From NCBI RefSeq assembly GCF_003943735.1, contig NZ_RJMV01000004.1, positions 1 to 64,000 of the forward strand: 64,000 nucleotides of DNA, in the 5' to 3' direction. Position 1 is the stretch's first letter. Each line of letters opens with the position of its first letter. Origin of the DNA: Streptococcus sanguinis. GTDB taxonomy: Bacteria > Bacillota > Bacilli > Lactobacillales > Streptococcaceae. The translations under genes were made by a program, and so were the position numbers. This document shows, piece after piece, positions 51,563-61,602 of the stretch. The notes beneath the pieces are model-generated. The model saw only the letters and a program-made list of their open reading frames with translations, made no database searches and was not told where the DNA came from.

Positions 51563-51571
51563 ATTATACCA
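51563..51571 (-). promoter_or_regulatory. Extended -10 of the TfoX_N gene
   Basis: TGGTATAAT on the minus strand, 27 bases before the ATG. Confidence 0.55.
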
Positions 51572-51653
51572 AAAATGAATGAAGATTTCCTGACTAAGAG
51601 ATAAACTCATCTCCTTCAATTCGTAGTCTGTCTATCCTCAAGTAAGTAGAAAA

Positions 51654-51676
51654 AGCTAGACCATACAAGTCTAACT
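51654..51676 (-). terminator. Terminator of the quaternary-amine importer operon
   Basis: On the minus strand AGTTAGAC, loop TTGTATG, GTCTAGCT (one G-U) is followed by TTTTTC, about 10 bases past the stop. Confidence 0.7.
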
Positions 51677-51686
51677 CTTTTACTTC

Positions 51687-53207
51687 TTATTTTTTTAAAA
51701 GTCCTTCCTTGACCAGATAATCACGCGCGATATTTTCGGCCTTTTTACCTTCAATACCAACTTGATAATTCATCTGGCTCATCTGGCTTTCCGTAATTTT
51801 GCCAGATAGCTTATTGAAAATACCTTCCAATTCAGGGTGTTTTTCGAGCAATTCAGCTTTCATGAGAGGTGCTCCTTGATAAGGAGGGAAAAGGTGCTTA
51901 TCGTCTTCTAAAACTTGTAAATCATAACGCGCAAGTTCTGCGTCAGTCGAATAGGCATCCGTGATTTGAATATCACCCGATTGGATAGCTTGGTAGCGAA
52001 GGGCTGGCTCCATAGTTGACACATTGAGATTCAATCCATAGACAGACTGGAGTCCCTTGTTCCCATCTTCACGGTCGTTAAACTCTAAGGTAAACCCTGC
52101 CTTGAGCTTGTCTTGGACTGCCTTAAGGTCAGAGATGGTTTTAAGATTGTATTCTTTAGCAACACTCTTAGGTACAGCAATCGCATAGGTATTTTGATAA
52201 GCCATGTGATTTAGCAAGACTAGATTGTCCTGTTTTCTGATTCCATCACGTGCTGCTTCAAAAACTTCTTCAGCATCATTGCTGACCTTTGGAGCAGGCT
52301 GCAAGAGAGTTCCAGTAATCGTACCGGTAAACTCAGGATAGATATCAATATCGCCTTTTTTCAGAGCTTGATAAAGGAAGTCTGTCTTACCAAAGTTTGG
52401 CTTGACTGTCACAGTCATATCCGTATTTTCCTCAATGAGAAGTTTATACATATTCATGAGAATTTCTGGTTCTGGACCTAATTTCCCAGCTATAACCAGA
52501 TGATCCTTCTCCTGCTTGGGAAGCAGACTCGGTGTGTAAGACGCGCCGAGGCCGAGGATTAAGACCGCAAAAGCTGTAAATACCGTCCGAAGCTTAGCCT
52601 TTTCCATCCATTTAAGGAGACTGTTGAAAAGAATTGCCAAAACTGCAGATGAAATTGCCCCAATCAAGATCAGACTGGCATTGCGACGATCAATTCCTAG
52701 AAGGATAAAGGAACCTAGTCCACCAGCTCCGACAAGGGCCGCTAAAGTTGCTGTCCCGATAATCATAACCGTTGCTGTCCGAATTCCAGAAACGATGACG
52801 GGCATTGCTAGAGGCAGTTCAAACTTTTTGAGTCGTTCCCACTTGGTCATCCCAAAGGCGATTCCAGCTTCTTCTAAACTAGGATCAATCCCATTCAAAG
52901 CCGTGACGGTATTTTCTAAAATCGGGAAAATAGCGTAAATCACCAGAGCAGTCAGTGCCGGCAGTGTACCAATCCCCATGAGGGGGATAAAGAGTCCCAG
53001 CAAGGCCATTGAAGGAATGGTTTGAAAGATTCCCGCAATTTGCAGCACCCAATTAGCTGCCTTTTTGTGACTATGAAGATAAATAGCGAGCGGAATGGTC
53101 AGGAAGATGGCCACTAGTAAGGTCAGAAGAGACAGCTGGAGGTGTTGTCCTATGGCTGCTAACCATTCGCCAAAGCGCTCCTGAAAGGTAGAAAACAAAT
53201 TAGCCAT
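51687..53207 (-). CDS. Quaternary-amine ABC importer, fused permease and substrate-binding protein
   Basis: The product is 506 aa from the ATG at 53207, with GGAGGTG upstream. The N-terminal half (to about 215) is a six-helix BPD permease with the EAA-type loop [21 protein letters not shown]. The C-terminal half is an OpuAC/ProX-type binding domain ([45 protein letters not shown]) displayed outside. It imports glycine betaine, choline or carnitine for osmoprotection or choline supply. The start overlaps the ATPase gene by 8 bases. Confidence 0.9.
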   Translation of the reverse strand: MANLFSTFQERFGEWLAAIGQHLQLSLLTLLVAIFLTIPLAIYLHSHKKAANWVLQIAGIFQTIPSMALLGLFIPLMGIGTLPALTALVIYAIFPILENTVTALNGIDPSLEEAGIAFGMTKWERLKKFELPLAMPVIVSGIRTATVMIIGTATLAALVGAGGLGSFILLGIDRRNASLILIGAISSAVLAILFNSLLKWMEKAKLRTVFTAFAVLILGLGASYTPSLLPKQEKDHLVIAGKLGPEPEILMNMYKLLIEENTDMTVTVKPNFGKTDFLYQALKKGDIDIYPEFTGTITGTLLQPAPKVSNDAEEVFEAARDGIRKQDNLVLLNHMAYQNTYAIAVPKSVAKEYNLKTISDLKAVQDKLKAGFTLEFNDREDGNKGLQSVYGLNLNVSTMEPALRYQAIQSGDIQITDAYSTDAELARYDLQVLEDDKHLFPPYQGAPLMKAELLEKHPELEGIFNKLSGKITESQMSQMNYQVGIEGKKAENIARDYLVKEGLLKK

Positions 53208-53928
53208 GTTGAACACCTCCAAATAAATCTGCTACGAAGCTGGTCGCAGGTGCAGATAAGATTTCCTCAGGTGTCGCCACTTGACGAATCTCCCCGTCCT
53301 GCAGAACAGCAATCCGATTCCCCAATTTCAAGGCCTCATCCGTGTCATGGGTCACAAAGATTGTTGTCATCCCAAACTGGTCGTGGATACTCTTGGTCAA
53401 GCTCTGCAATTGCTTACGCGAGATGGCATCAAGAGCTGAAAAAGGCTCGTCCATCAGCAGGATTTTGGGTTGAGCGATAATGGCACGGACAATGCCCACC
53501 CGCTGCTGCTCACCACCAGACAGCTCACTCGGCATACGCTGAGCATAGTCTTCAGCAGGCAAGCCTACTAGCTTCAGCAATTCATCGGTCTTCTGCTGAA
53601 TCTCTGCCTTGCTCCATCCTTTCATCTCAGGAATGAGAGCAATATTTTCAGCCACAGTTAGGTTTGGGAAGAGGGCAATCGCCTGTAAGACATAGCCTGT
53701 AGAAAGGCGTAACTCACGCTCATCATAGTCTTTGATGCGCTTGCCATCCATATAGATATTGCCATCTGTTGGCTCTAAAAGACGGTTGATCATCTTGAGC
53801 ATGGTTGTCTTACCGGACCCAGAAGGACCTACTAAAACCATGAACTCTCCATCCTCAATCTGTAAGTTGACATCTCTCAAGACATCCTTTTCTGTATAGC
53901 GTAGCGCTACATTTTTATATTCAATCAT
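53200..53928 (-). CDS. Quaternary-amine ABC importer, ATP-binding subunit
   Basis: This 242-aa ATPase has Walker [11 protein letters not shown] (about 33-42), Q-loop [10 protein letters not shown], signature [14 protein letters not shown] and Walker [13 protein letters not shown]. The C-terminal CBS pair found in some OpuCA proteins is missing, so osmotic gating by CBS is not expected. GAGGAG precedes the ATG. It lies 14 bases after the ancestral end of the SnoaL gene. Confidence 0.9.
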   Translation of the reverse strand: MIEYKNVALRYTEKDVLRDVNLQIEDGEFMVLVGPSGSGKTTMLKMINRLLEPTDGNIYMDGKRIKDYDERELRLSTGYVLQAIALFPNLTVAENIALIPEMKGWSKAEIQQKTDELLKLVGLPAEDYAQRMPSELSGGEQQRVGIVRAIIAQPKILLMDEPFSALDAISRKQLQSLTKSIHDQFGMTTIFVTHDTDEALKLGNRIAVLQDGEIRQVATPEEILSAPATSFVADLFGGVQHG

Positions 53929-53942
53929 TCTTTCTCCTCACT

Positions 53943-54707
53943 TTAAAACTTCCCACGATTCGTCAAGTCTTCTACCTTAGGCATGACTTCTTTATTGTCC
54001 CAATGCTCTACAATCAATCCATTCTCCAAACAGAAGATGTCATACTGGGCATAAGCCACCCCATCTATCTGATTCTGCCCATAGCTAACCACCTAATTTC
54101 CTTGTCCCAAAAGCTGGAAAACAAAGTCAAAAGTAATCCCATGCTCTGCAACATAGTTTTTATAAGCCTGACTTCCTTGGCCAATCTCATGATTATGCTG
54201 AATCAAATCTTCTGCCACATAATCATTCCATTGATCGAGTTCCTTGTTTTGGAAAATTTCTGTCAGGAAACGACGAACGGTTTTTTTATTTGCTACTGTC
54301 TTATCCAAATCCGTGATTTCAAAATCCCCAAAGATCTGATCTAACTGTCCATTTTCTGGAGCACGATAGTAGTCAATCACATCCCAATGCTCCACGATAC
54401 GGCCATTCTCATCCGCACGGAAAGTATCCGTCGTCACCCATTGAGCTTCCCCGCCATTGAGATATTGGTGAACATGGACGAAGACTAGATTGCCGTCTTC
54501 AATGGTGCGAACAATCTTCATCTCACGCTCGGGATGACGCTCAAAGAAATTTGCAAAGAAAGCCGCAAACCCTTCTTTCCCATCTGGCACACCTGTCGAG
54601 TGTTGAATGTAGGTATCCCCAACAGACTGAGCTTGAGCCTCGGCAACGCGCCCATCTTGAATGGCATGAATGTATAAATTTTGTGCATTTTCAACTTGTT
54701 TTGACAT
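53943..54707 (-). pseudogene. Two-domain SnoaL-like protein interrupted by an amber codon
   Basis: The frame runs 204 codons from the ATG at 54707 (AGAGG upstream) to TAG at 54093-54095. It then continues open for 49 more codons (VVSYGQNQIDGVAYAQYDIF..., ending LTNRGKF) to TAA at 53943. The downstream part completes the second NTF2-like domain, with IVEHWDN mirroring IVEHWDV of the first. A Tyr codon changed to TAG is the simplest cause. The first domain (about 1-115) is intact. It is the second gene of a marR-snoaL-ABC importer group. Confidence 0.82.
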
Positions 54708-54710
54708 GAT

Positions 54711-55148
54711 TTATGCCTCTTTTTCTTTTAAATTTGCTAAGATACGTTCCTGGTAACTTTCAAACTGACGAATTTCTTCCTCTGAGAAACCTTTATAAAA
54801 AATAGCATCCAATTTTTGACTGACACGATGGCCAACTTCTTTCTGAGACCACCCCTGATCCGTCAATTTAACATATTTTTTTCGCTTGTCTAAACCACAC
54901 TGACTAAAGGTCACCAAGCCCTGCTCTTCCAACTTTTTCAGCATAGTTGTCAGTGTATTGTTAGCAAGTCCTGTTGCGAGCGCAATGTCTGTCGCCGTAG
55001 CGCAGCCCGTCTCACTATTCCATAAGACTGTGAGAATCTTGCCTTGTTCACTTCGATAAAGGGCTTCAGGATCCTGATTCAGTAACTTTTGAAAAATCCG
55101 CCCATTCAACAAACGAATATGATAAGCTACTAAATGACTATCTTTCAT
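54711..55148 (-). CDS. MarR-family transcriptional regulator
   Basis: The product is 145 aa from the ATG at 55148, with GGGAGGA upstream; the frame extends to 55211 without a site. The winged helix is visible as TATDIALATGLANNTLTTML then KKLEEQGLVTFSQCGLDKRKKYVKLT. It is the first gene of the group with the SnoaL gene and the importer, and probably controls it in response to a small molecule. Confidence 0.87.
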   Translation of the reverse strand: MKDSHLVAYHIRLLNGRIFQKLLNQDPEALYRSEQGKILTVLWNSETGCATATDIALATGLANNTLTTMLKKLEEQGLVTFSQCGLDKRKKYVKLTDQGWSQKEVGHRVSQKLDAIFYKGFSEEEIRQFESYQERILANLKEKEA

Positions 55149-55166
55149 ACTTCCTCCCAATTTATT

Positions 55167-55196
55167 TCTATATCGAATTGTTTTCATTAATTGTAA
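55167..55196 (-). promoter_or_regulatory. Promoter of the marR group
   Basis: TTACAA (55191-55196), an 18-base spacer and TATAGA (55167-55172) on the minus strand. Confidence 0.5.
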
Positions 55197-55281
55197 CACT
55201 TGTTGTTTCATCTGGCAAGAATTTTGTTCTATTTTGATACAACTTAAAAATAGGTATAGAAAAAAGCAGGTTGAACCTGCT

Positions 55282-56592
55282 TTAAAATCTAAAATTTATT
55301 TTTTCCGATTGATGTATCTGTTGAACAAAATGGTCATAACTTTCAGCTTCTTGAGGAATAAGAATGGACCACTTTTTCAAGAGCGCCCCGTAACCTGATA
55401 ATTTACCTATGTCGTTATCAACAACCTTCCCCACGCTTGGGAAAATAAGACCGGCTGTTTTAGCTTCTAAAATGTATGTATAGGAAATCAGTTGATATAA
55501 ATCCTCACGATTGATTCCTTTTTCAGTAAATTCTAGCTTTTTATATTTGGCATCTAGTACGATTTTAAAATCTTTATGATAGAAGTCTGGATAAATTTTT
55601 CGAACATGACTGCTAAATACAGAAATGCCATCCGTCTTTTCTTTATTTCGTGGATGGATAAAACCTTCTGGCAATAATGTCTGGACATACTCTTCCCAAA
55701 GCCAAGCAACATCAAAAAGAACACCGTGTATTTTTTGCTCTTGAAATCCTAAACCGTGCTTTTCTGAACTCAGAATCAACAGACAGAGTTCCTGTAATTT
55801 TCTATATTCTCGAAAATAGGCATGACGGACAGGTTTAGTTTGATTTAGTCTGATAATCTTAACACGATCAGCTAGTTTATAAGACGGAGTCACGCGGATA
55901 ATTTCTGTTACATTTTCACGTTTAGCATCAAACACTCCACTTCCAATTGTTTTCTGATCCTTAATATACTCAATGGTGTGTCGAATCAGCTGCATCAATG
56001 GATTATCATAAGCAAACTCTCTAGTAGTGTAGGAAATATTTCCCATAAAAGGAACATTTTTCTTAAGATGTTTTCCTACATCAATCGCTCCCTTCACATG
56101 GCTATCATTATGGAAAAATCGCTGGTATTCCTTATAAAGTCCTTTTCTCAAAGCTGCTTGCAGATATTTTGGAAAGAGGTAAACCAATAGTTGATAGAGT
56201 TTATCTTCACTAGATAAACCAACATCCAAATTAGTGAGATTGATATTGAGGACCTTCTGCAAGAGATAATGTAAAAAATAGTCGTTATTTGCATTTGAAA
56301 AACGAGAGGAAATCGTTAATCTTTCCTGACCGTAACCCAGAAAACCAATCACATTTCCTGTCTTAATATTCTGATTTACAGTTTCAAAAATTTTCTGGTC
56401 CTTGTCCAAGTCAGAAGTATTTTTCAAGTCATTAGGAAAAATGAAAATACCATCCTCTTGAGAAAGACTTTCTAAAGTTCTATCTAAAAGTACCTGACTA
56501 ATTTTTGGGTAGATTTCAACAAAATCCTCTTTTTTTATAAGTTGCTGGTTATCTGTTATCCGTATCGTCACTTCCATCGCTTTCATTGTCAC
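55282..56592 (-). CDS. mcrC: McrC nuclease subunit of McrBC type IV restriction
   Basis: This 436-aa protein cuts DNA with modified cytosine when driven by McrB. The C-terminal PD-(D/E)xK core is visible as IYPDFYHKDFKIVLDAKYKK, with Asp, Asp and Lys in place. LLPEGFIHPRNKEKTDGISV and LYQLISYTYILEAK are also family-typical. It overlaps mcrB by 44 bases; the true start may be the ATG at 56577. Confidence 0.9.
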   Translation of the reverse strand: MTMKAMEVTIRITDNQQLIKKEDFVEIYPKISQVLLDRTLESLSQEDGIFIFPNDLKNTSDLDKDQKIFETVNQNIKTGNVIGFLGYGQERLTISSRFSNANNDYFLHYLLQKVLNINLTNLDVGLSSEDKLYQLLVYLFPKYLQAALRKGLYKEYQRFFHNDSHVKGAIDVGKHLKKNVPFMGNISYTTREFAYDNPLMQLIRHTIEYIKDQKTIGSGVFDAKRENVTEIIRVTPSYKLADRVKIIRLNQTKPVRHAYFREYRKLQELCLLILSSEKHGLGFQEQKIHGVLFDVAWLWEEYVQTLLPEGFIHPRNKEKTDGISVFSSHVRKIYPDFYHKDFKIVLDAKYKKLEFTEKGINREDLYQLISYTYILEAKTAGLIFPSVGKVVDNDIGKLSGYGALLKKWSILIPQEAESYDHFVQQIHQSEKINFRF

Positions 56593-58222
56593 CAGTTATT
56601 GACTGATTGGTTCGCTCGTTGCTTGTCTTATCAAATGCCTTTTTCAAAGTTTCTAAAGTTTCAACCTCATCATAAGAACCTCGCAAGTAATCTTCTAGGA
56701 GCGGCTTAATATAATCGGACCAGAGCAATTCATAGTCAAAGTCTACTTCCTGCAACTTAAGGAAATAACTTGGCCCAACATGGTAATGACTATTGAGCTC
56801 TTCTACTTTTTCTATGGCAGCATTCAAGTTTCTTAGACGCATTTTCGCTTCTTCAGCTCCATCTCCAAGAGGTTCATCAAGCATTCCAAGCTGACTTTCA
56901 GCCGTGATTTCTACAAAACGGAAACGACGGCGCATGGCAAAATCAAAGGTATCCACCGAGCGGTCAATATCATTCATTGTTCCGATAATGTAGACATTTT
57001 CAGGAATATAAAACTTCTCATTAGTTTCATGTAAATTAGCATATTGGGTCGAAACCTCTCCATCCTTACCACGATAGCCCGGATCAATGGAGAAAAAAAG
57101 TTCACCAAAAATCTTAGAAATCTCACCACGATTGATTTCATCGATGATGAAGACGAAGTTTTTAATACTTGGTATTTCAGCTGCTTCTTTATAAGTTTTT
57201 AATGAAAACCTTTCTTTCAAGACTTTTAGAACTGTTTTCCCGCTACTCTTATAATATCTTTGTTTATCATAATTCTTATTTTTATATAATTCATAAACAT
57301 AATGTCGAGGCAATGTCCATCCAGATGCTCCACTATCATAATTGACAGATAAATTTTGCCTGCTATTAACTGACAAGTAAGATGTCTTTGTTAAATACTC
57401 CTTCTCTTCAGTGGTATTTATAAACTCCAAATAAGATTCCCAGGCTTCCTCAAAATTATCCTGACCGCCTGTCTTTTGCGCTAATTTAGCTCTTTCGCAA
57501 AATTTCTTAAAAATTCCATCTTGTAAGCCGAAGCTAATCTGCTCATCATCACTTGGAAGCGGCCGCAATCCCTCTACAAAATCTGTATAGTCATAAGAGG
57601 GATGGAATTGAACAAAATCAATTTGTTCCTCATTTCCTCCAGTCAACTCCCTTGCAATTTGTCTAGCAAGATAGGTTTTTCCCGTACCAGGAGCACCACG
57701 GAGGATGAGGTTTTTGGATTTTTCTAGTTTTTCTATGTAATTATTTATATTTTTATTCATAACAGATGTTTCTTTCTTTTTTTCATACGTGCCATTCAAA
57801 ATAGATTTATATAAATTAATACGCTCGGTAGATCTATCCCAATTTACAGTCTGCCTAGCTCCTTTTTTATTTTGATATCTCCACTCACCATCTGCTTTTA
57901 ACCAATCAACTCCAATACAATGTCTAAATTTTTGCTTTCTATCATCATAATAATAAGTTTCTACACATCGCCCAATACCAAAAATTCTATCAAATCCAGA
58001 AGTTGCAATAATATAATCATTTACCTTTATATCATGAGCAAATTGCCAGATGAACTGATTTTGTCTAGTTCCTTGATTTAAATCTTCTGGACTCGTATAG
58101 TCTAAAAGATTTCCTAGATCTGAACTAAAATCAATGCACGCAATCTTCTCTTTTTTAAAAAGCTCCCATAAGCTTCCACCACTTCCGGCTACTATCATCC
58201 AGTAATCTACTTTATTTTCCAT
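56549..58222 (-). CDS. mcrB: McrB AAA+ GTPase with N-terminal EVE-like domain
   Basis: This 557-aa motor has an N-terminal domain (about 1-145: YWMIVAGSGGSLWELFKKEK, then VNDYIIATSGFDRIFGIGR) with the look of EVE/PUA-type modified-base readers. The AAA+ domain has Walker A LRGAPGTGKTYLA, Walker B FVFIIDEINRGEISKI and the McrB sensor TMNDIDRSV in place of MNTADRS. GGAGG precedes the ATG. With McrC it forms a type IV system against modified phage or plasmid DNA. Confidence 0.9.
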   Translation of the reverse strand: MENKVDYWMIVAGSGGSLWELFKKEKIACIDFSSDLGNLLDYTSPEDLNQGTRQNQFIWQFAHDIKVNDYIIATSGFDRIFGIGRCVETYYYDDRKQKFRHCIGVDWLKADGEWRYQNKKGARQTVNWDRSTERINLYKSILNGTYEKKKETSVMNKNINNYIEKLEKSKNLILRGAPGTGKTYLARQIARELTGGNEEQIDFVQFHPSYDYTDFVEGLRPLPSDDEQISFGLQDGIFKKFCERAKLAQKTGGQDNFEEAWESYLEFINTTEEKEYLTKTSYLSVNSRQNLSVNYDSGASGWTLPRHYVYELYKNKNYDKQRYYKSSGKTVLKVLKERFSLKTYKEAAEIPSIKNFVFIIDEINRGEISKIFGELFFSIDPGYRGKDGEVSTQYANLHETNEKFYIPENVYIIGTMNDIDRSVDTFDFAMRRRFRFVEITAESQLGMLDEPLGDGAEEAKMRLRNLNAAIEKVEELNSHYHVGPSYFLKLQEVDFDYELLWSDYIKPLLEDYLRGSYDEVETLETLKKAFDKTSNERTNQSITGDNESDGSDDTDNR

Positions 58223-58423
58223 AAAAAATCCTCCAACTTTTTAACCTAACCTTTAAAATCTTATATTCATTTTCTAATCCTTTGAGTTGCTGCGAAAACA
58301 ATACAGATAGCGCTCTACATTATGATATAAGAATTAAAAAAACCTAATTTTAAAAGGATAATATAGCTTTTCTTTATCATAGCATAATTATAGGAAAAAG
58401 AAAAGAATTTATAAACAAAAAGC
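58223..58423. other. Gene-free interval upstream of mcrB
   Basis: This AT-rich interval must hold the mcrBC promoter, but no clear -35/-10 pair stands out. Confidence 0.3.
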
Positions 58424-58461
58424 GCTCAGTGCGGAAGAAGATCTTCTCTCCTACACTGAGC
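58424..58461 (-). terminator. Terminator after the YrdC-family gene
   Basis: Arms GCTCAGTG (58424-58431) and CACTGAGC (58454-58461), with an inner AGAAGATCTTCT palindrome, are followed on the minus strand by GCTTTTTG. Confidence 0.75.
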
Positions 58462-58472
58462 TTCTTTTTATC

Positions 58473-59252
58473 TTAGTAATATTCACCCTGACGGTAATCC
58501 CATGAGTTGAAAGTATCAGACAAGTGCATCATGATTTTGTCAATGTCTAAGCCTTTGCGGATGACCACTGGTGCTGGTGAGATGGAACGTTGCCCACCTT
58601 GTTCTGGAATCAGTTTTCCATCCTTGTCTACCATAGAGACCATAACACCTTGCTCGTAGCGAGTTTCAATGGTCTTATCTGGCTGGATAGAAGCTACATA
58701 ATCATCTGCTTCAATGACGAGGTCAACAGCATTTTCGATGCGCTCGCCAATTCCTTCGACCTTGCCGCGGTTTCCTTTACCGGATGGGTTGGCTGAGGAT
58801 GCATAAACCATCTTGCCTTCTTCCCAAAGCTTAGCTGCCAGCTGCTCGCCCGCCTTACCAAACTTAATAACAAAACAGCTAGTGCCACGAACATCTGTCA
58901 TCAGCTCTTCCCGACCGTCGCCAAATGCCTTGAGCTTTTCAAAAGCTTCTGGCTTCCATGGTAGGATACAGCCCAAGAGGATGTCTTCATCCCAATGCTT
59001 TTGATAAAAAGCTTCAATTTCCGGATTCAGCTGAGCCAAAGCACGGAGCTCATCCATACTGCCACAGAGGACAACACCTGGCTTATTACGGTTACGAGCC
59101 TTAGCTTCGAACTTACGCTCCAAGCCAGCTTTATCGCTGGTCATGATGATGTAACCCACCTTGGTCGGGCAAACGATACAGCCGCCGTCGCCTTTCAAGA
59201 TGTCATAACCTTCTTGTGAAAGCTGTCCGTTCCATTGAATGTGTTTTGTCAT
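58473..59252 (-). CDS. Sua5/YciO/YrdC-family protein
   Basis: This 259-aa protein has the YrdC fold: ILKGDGGCIVCPTKVGYIIM, KARNRNKPGVVLC and YASSANPSGKGN. Relatives make threonylcarbamoyl-AMP for tRNA t6A. The classic KRP loop is changed (RNRNKPG) and a C-terminal extension of about 50 residues (QRSISPAPVVIRKGLDIDKI) is present, so it may be a YciO-like paralogue rather than the essential Sua5. Confidence 0.82.
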   Translation of the reverse strand: MTKHIQWNGQLSQEGYDILKGDGGCIVCPTKVGYIIMTSDKAGLERKFEAKARNRNKPGVVLCGSMDELRALAQLNPEIEAFYQKHWDEDILLGCILPWKPEAFEKLKAFGDGREELMTDVRGTSCFVIKFGKAGEQLAAKLWEEGKMVYASSANPSGKGNRGKVEGIGERIENAVDLVIEADDYVASIQPDKTIETRYEQGVMVSMVDKDGKLIPEQGGQRSISPAPVVIRKGLDIDKIMMHLSDTFNSWDYRQGEYY

Positions 59253-59351
59253 AAGTTTCTTCCTTTTCTATTAAATTAAGATTTATTTTACCATATATTT
59301 TTATCGGATACAAGGTTTTTTCAGAATTTTCTCAATATATCAAAAATAAGG

Positions 59352-59942
59352 TTACTGCCAATAAGATGGACGATTCTTTTCATATTCTGTAATCAAATCC
59401 TCATACTGGAGTGTAATACCGATATCATCCAGACCGTTGAGGAGCTTGTGCTTCCATTCACCATCAATGTCGAAGGAGAATTCTCCCACCGGCGAAAAAA
59501 TCTTCTGCTGCTCCAAATCCACCGTCACTTGATCCGTCGGCTTCAGATTCGCCAAGGCTTGCCGGACTTCCAGTGGCTGGACGATAGGCAGCATACCGTT
59601 ATTAAGCTCGTTATTGTAGTGAATATCCCCGAAAGATCCGGCAATAACTACCTTAAAGCCATAGTCAGCCAAGGCCCAGGCAGCGTGCTCCCGAGAGGAA
59701 CCAGCTCCGAAATTGTCCCCTGTAATCAGAATAGTCGCCTTGCGGTACTCTGGTCTGTTAAAGACGAAATCAGGATCTTCGGTGTACTGATTGTCCAGAT
59801 AGCGCCAAGCGTACATGAGGTACCTGCCAAAGCCTTTTTTATCAATCAACTTGAGAAACTGCTTGGGTAAAATTTGGTCCGTATCAATATTATCGTTCAT
59901 GAGGGGCACTGTTGTCCCCGTGTAGATTGTAAATTTTTCCAT
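59352..59942 (-). CDS. leuD: 3-isopropylmalate dehydratase small subunit
   Basis: This 196-aa subunit supplies the swivelling domain of isopropylmalate isomerase. [14 protein letters not shown] and [16 protein letters not shown] are the family marks. GGAAGG precedes the ATG, 9 bases after leuC. It is the last gene of the leu operon. Confidence 0.96.
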   Translation of the reverse strand: MEKFTIYTGTTVPLMNDNIDTDQILPKQFLKLIDKKGFGRYLMYAWRYLDNQYTEDPDFVFNRPEYRKATILITGDNFGAGSSREHAAWALADYGFKVVIAGSFGDIHYNNELNNGMLPIVQPLEVRQALANLKPTDQVTVDLEQQKIFSPVGEFSFDIDGEWKHKLLNGLDDIGITLQYEDLITEYEKNRPSYWQ

Positions 59943-59951
59943 AAACCTTCC

Positions 59952-61334
59952 TTACTGGACCTCCGGTAGCTGGCGGACGTCTACAAAGTGCCCGGCAATG
60001 GCTGCCGCTGCTGCCATGGCTGGACTACAAAGATGTGTCTTAGCTCCAAATCCCTGCCGATCCTCAAAGTTCCGATTACTAGTAGAGGCACAGTGAACTC
60101 CGTCTGGCACCTTGTCTGGATTCATTCCCAGACACATGGAACAGCCCGGATCGCGCCACTCAAAGCCTGCATCCATGAAAATTTTATCCAGTCCCATCTT
60201 TTCAGCAGCCCGCTTGACTGGGCGAGAACCTGGCACGACGATAGCTGTTAGATTGGGAGCAATATGCTTGCCAGCGACAAACTTAGCTGCCAGCTGCAAA
60301 TCGCTGAGTCTGGCATTGGTGCAAGAGCCGATAAAGATATAACCCAGCTCAATATCTTCTGCTTTCTTACCAGGGGAGAGGTCCATGTAATTGTAGGCCC
60401 GCTCATCGTTCATATCACGGATTTCAGGGAAAGCCGAGCCGAACTCTACTCCCATAGAAGGATTGGTTCCCCAAGTCACCATAGGTGCCAACTGGGAAAC
60501 ATCAATCTCAATGACTTTATCATAGACAGCATCAGAATCACTGACTAGAGTCTTCCAATCAGCCACCGCCGCCTCAAAGTCCTTAGGAGCGCCCGGCCGC
60601 CCTTGAACGTAATCATAGGTCTTCTGGTCGGGATTCATAATGCCCATCTTAGAGCCAAACTCTATGGACATATTGCAGATGGTCATACGCTCTTCCATGG
60701 TCAGATGGTCAATCGCATCACCAACATACTCGACCACATGACCGACACCTGCAGCCACACCATATCGGGCAATCAGAGCGAGGATAAAGTCCTTGGAATA
60801 GACACCTTTAGGTGGCACTCCGGTAAATTTGACCAGCATTTTCTTAGGCTTGACCTGCCAAATGGTCTGCGTGGCAAAGACGTGCTCTACTTCTGAAGTA
60901 CCGATTCCAAAAGCAATAGCTCCAAAGGCTCCGTGAGTAGCCGTGTGACTGTCGCCACAGACGATGAATTTGCCCGGCTGCGTCTTGCCCGTTTCGGGTC
61001 CAACCATATGAACAATCCCCTGCAGTTCCGATCCGTGAGCTGCATGCTCAATACCAAAATCCTTGACATTCTCAGAAAGTTTATCAATCTGAGCCTTGGA
61101 AATCACATCCCGAATATCATAGATATTGACCGTAGGAACATTATGGTCAAAGGTTCCAAAGGTTAAATCCGGCCGTCTAACTTTGCGACCTGCATCTCGA
61201 AGGCCCTGAAAAGCCTGAGGGCTGGTCACTTCATGAATATAATGCTGATCCACATACATAAGCTGGGGCTGGCCTTCTTCACCAGTTATCAGATGCCTTT
61301 CCCACAGCTTATCAAAAATCGATTTTCCAGCCAT
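59952..61334 (-). CDS. leuC: 3-isopropylmalate dehydratase large subunit
   Basis: This 460-aa aconitase-family enzyme has 4Fe-4S ligands in GSCTNAR and [11 protein letters not shown], and also shows [20 protein letters not shown]. It works with LeuD to isomerise 2- to 3-isopropylmalate. GGAGAAG precedes the ATG, which is 1 base after the DUF1294 stop. Confidence 0.96.
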   Translation of the reverse strand: MAGKSIFDKLWERHLITGEEGQPQLMYVDQHYIHEVTSPQAFQGLRDAGRKVRRPDLTFGTFDHNVPTVNIYDIRDVISKAQIDKLSENVKDFGIEHAAHGSELQGIVHMVGPETGKTQPGKFIVCGDSHTATHGAFGAIAFGIGTSEVEHVFATQTIWQVKPKKMLVKFTGVPPKGVYSKDFILALIARYGVAAGVGHVVEYVGDAIDHLTMEERMTICNMSIEFGSKMGIMNPDQKTYDYVQGRPGAPKDFEAAVADWKTLVSDSDAVYDKVIEIDVSQLAPMVTWGTNPSMGVEFGSAFPEIRDMNDERAYNYMDLSPGKKAEDIELGYIFIGSCTNARLSDLQLAAKFVAGKHIAPNLTAIVVPGSRPVKRAAEKMGLDKIFMDAGFEWRDPGCSMCLGMNPDKVPDGVHCASTSNRNFEDRQGFGAKTHLCSPAMAAAAAIAGHFVDVRQLPEVQ

Positions 61335-61335
61335 A

Positions 61336-61602
61336 CTAGCTTCTCCATATGTAATATAAAATTCCGATTTCCACTATTATTCCGCAAATCCAAGCCAGCC
61401 AGAAATACCATTTTCTGGTCTTGTGGTGAAAGAGTCGACCGCCTAATAAAGCGCCCAAACCTCCGGCTGCCAATGCTGACAAGAGCAAAGTCTTCTCTGG
61501 AATGCGGTAGTGATTTTTCTTAGCCTTACGCTTATCCCAGCCATAAAGCAGGAAAACGATAAGGTTCCAAAGTAGGCAAATACCTGTTAATATCCATTTC
61601 AT
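61336..61602 (-). CDS. DUF1294 small membrane protein inside the leu operon
   Basis: This 88-aa protein has three hydrophobic helices ([56 protein letters not shown]). [15 protein letters not shown] and [10 protein letters not shown] are the DUF1294 marks. The start overlaps the leuB stop (ATGA) and the stop is followed at once by leuC. The function is unknown; its position forces co-expression with leucine genes. Confidence 0.85.
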   Translation of the reverse strand: MKWILTGICLLWNLIVFLLYGWDKRKAKKNHYRIPEKTLLLSALAAGGLGALLGGRLFHHKTRKWYFWLAWICGIIVEIGILYYIWRS

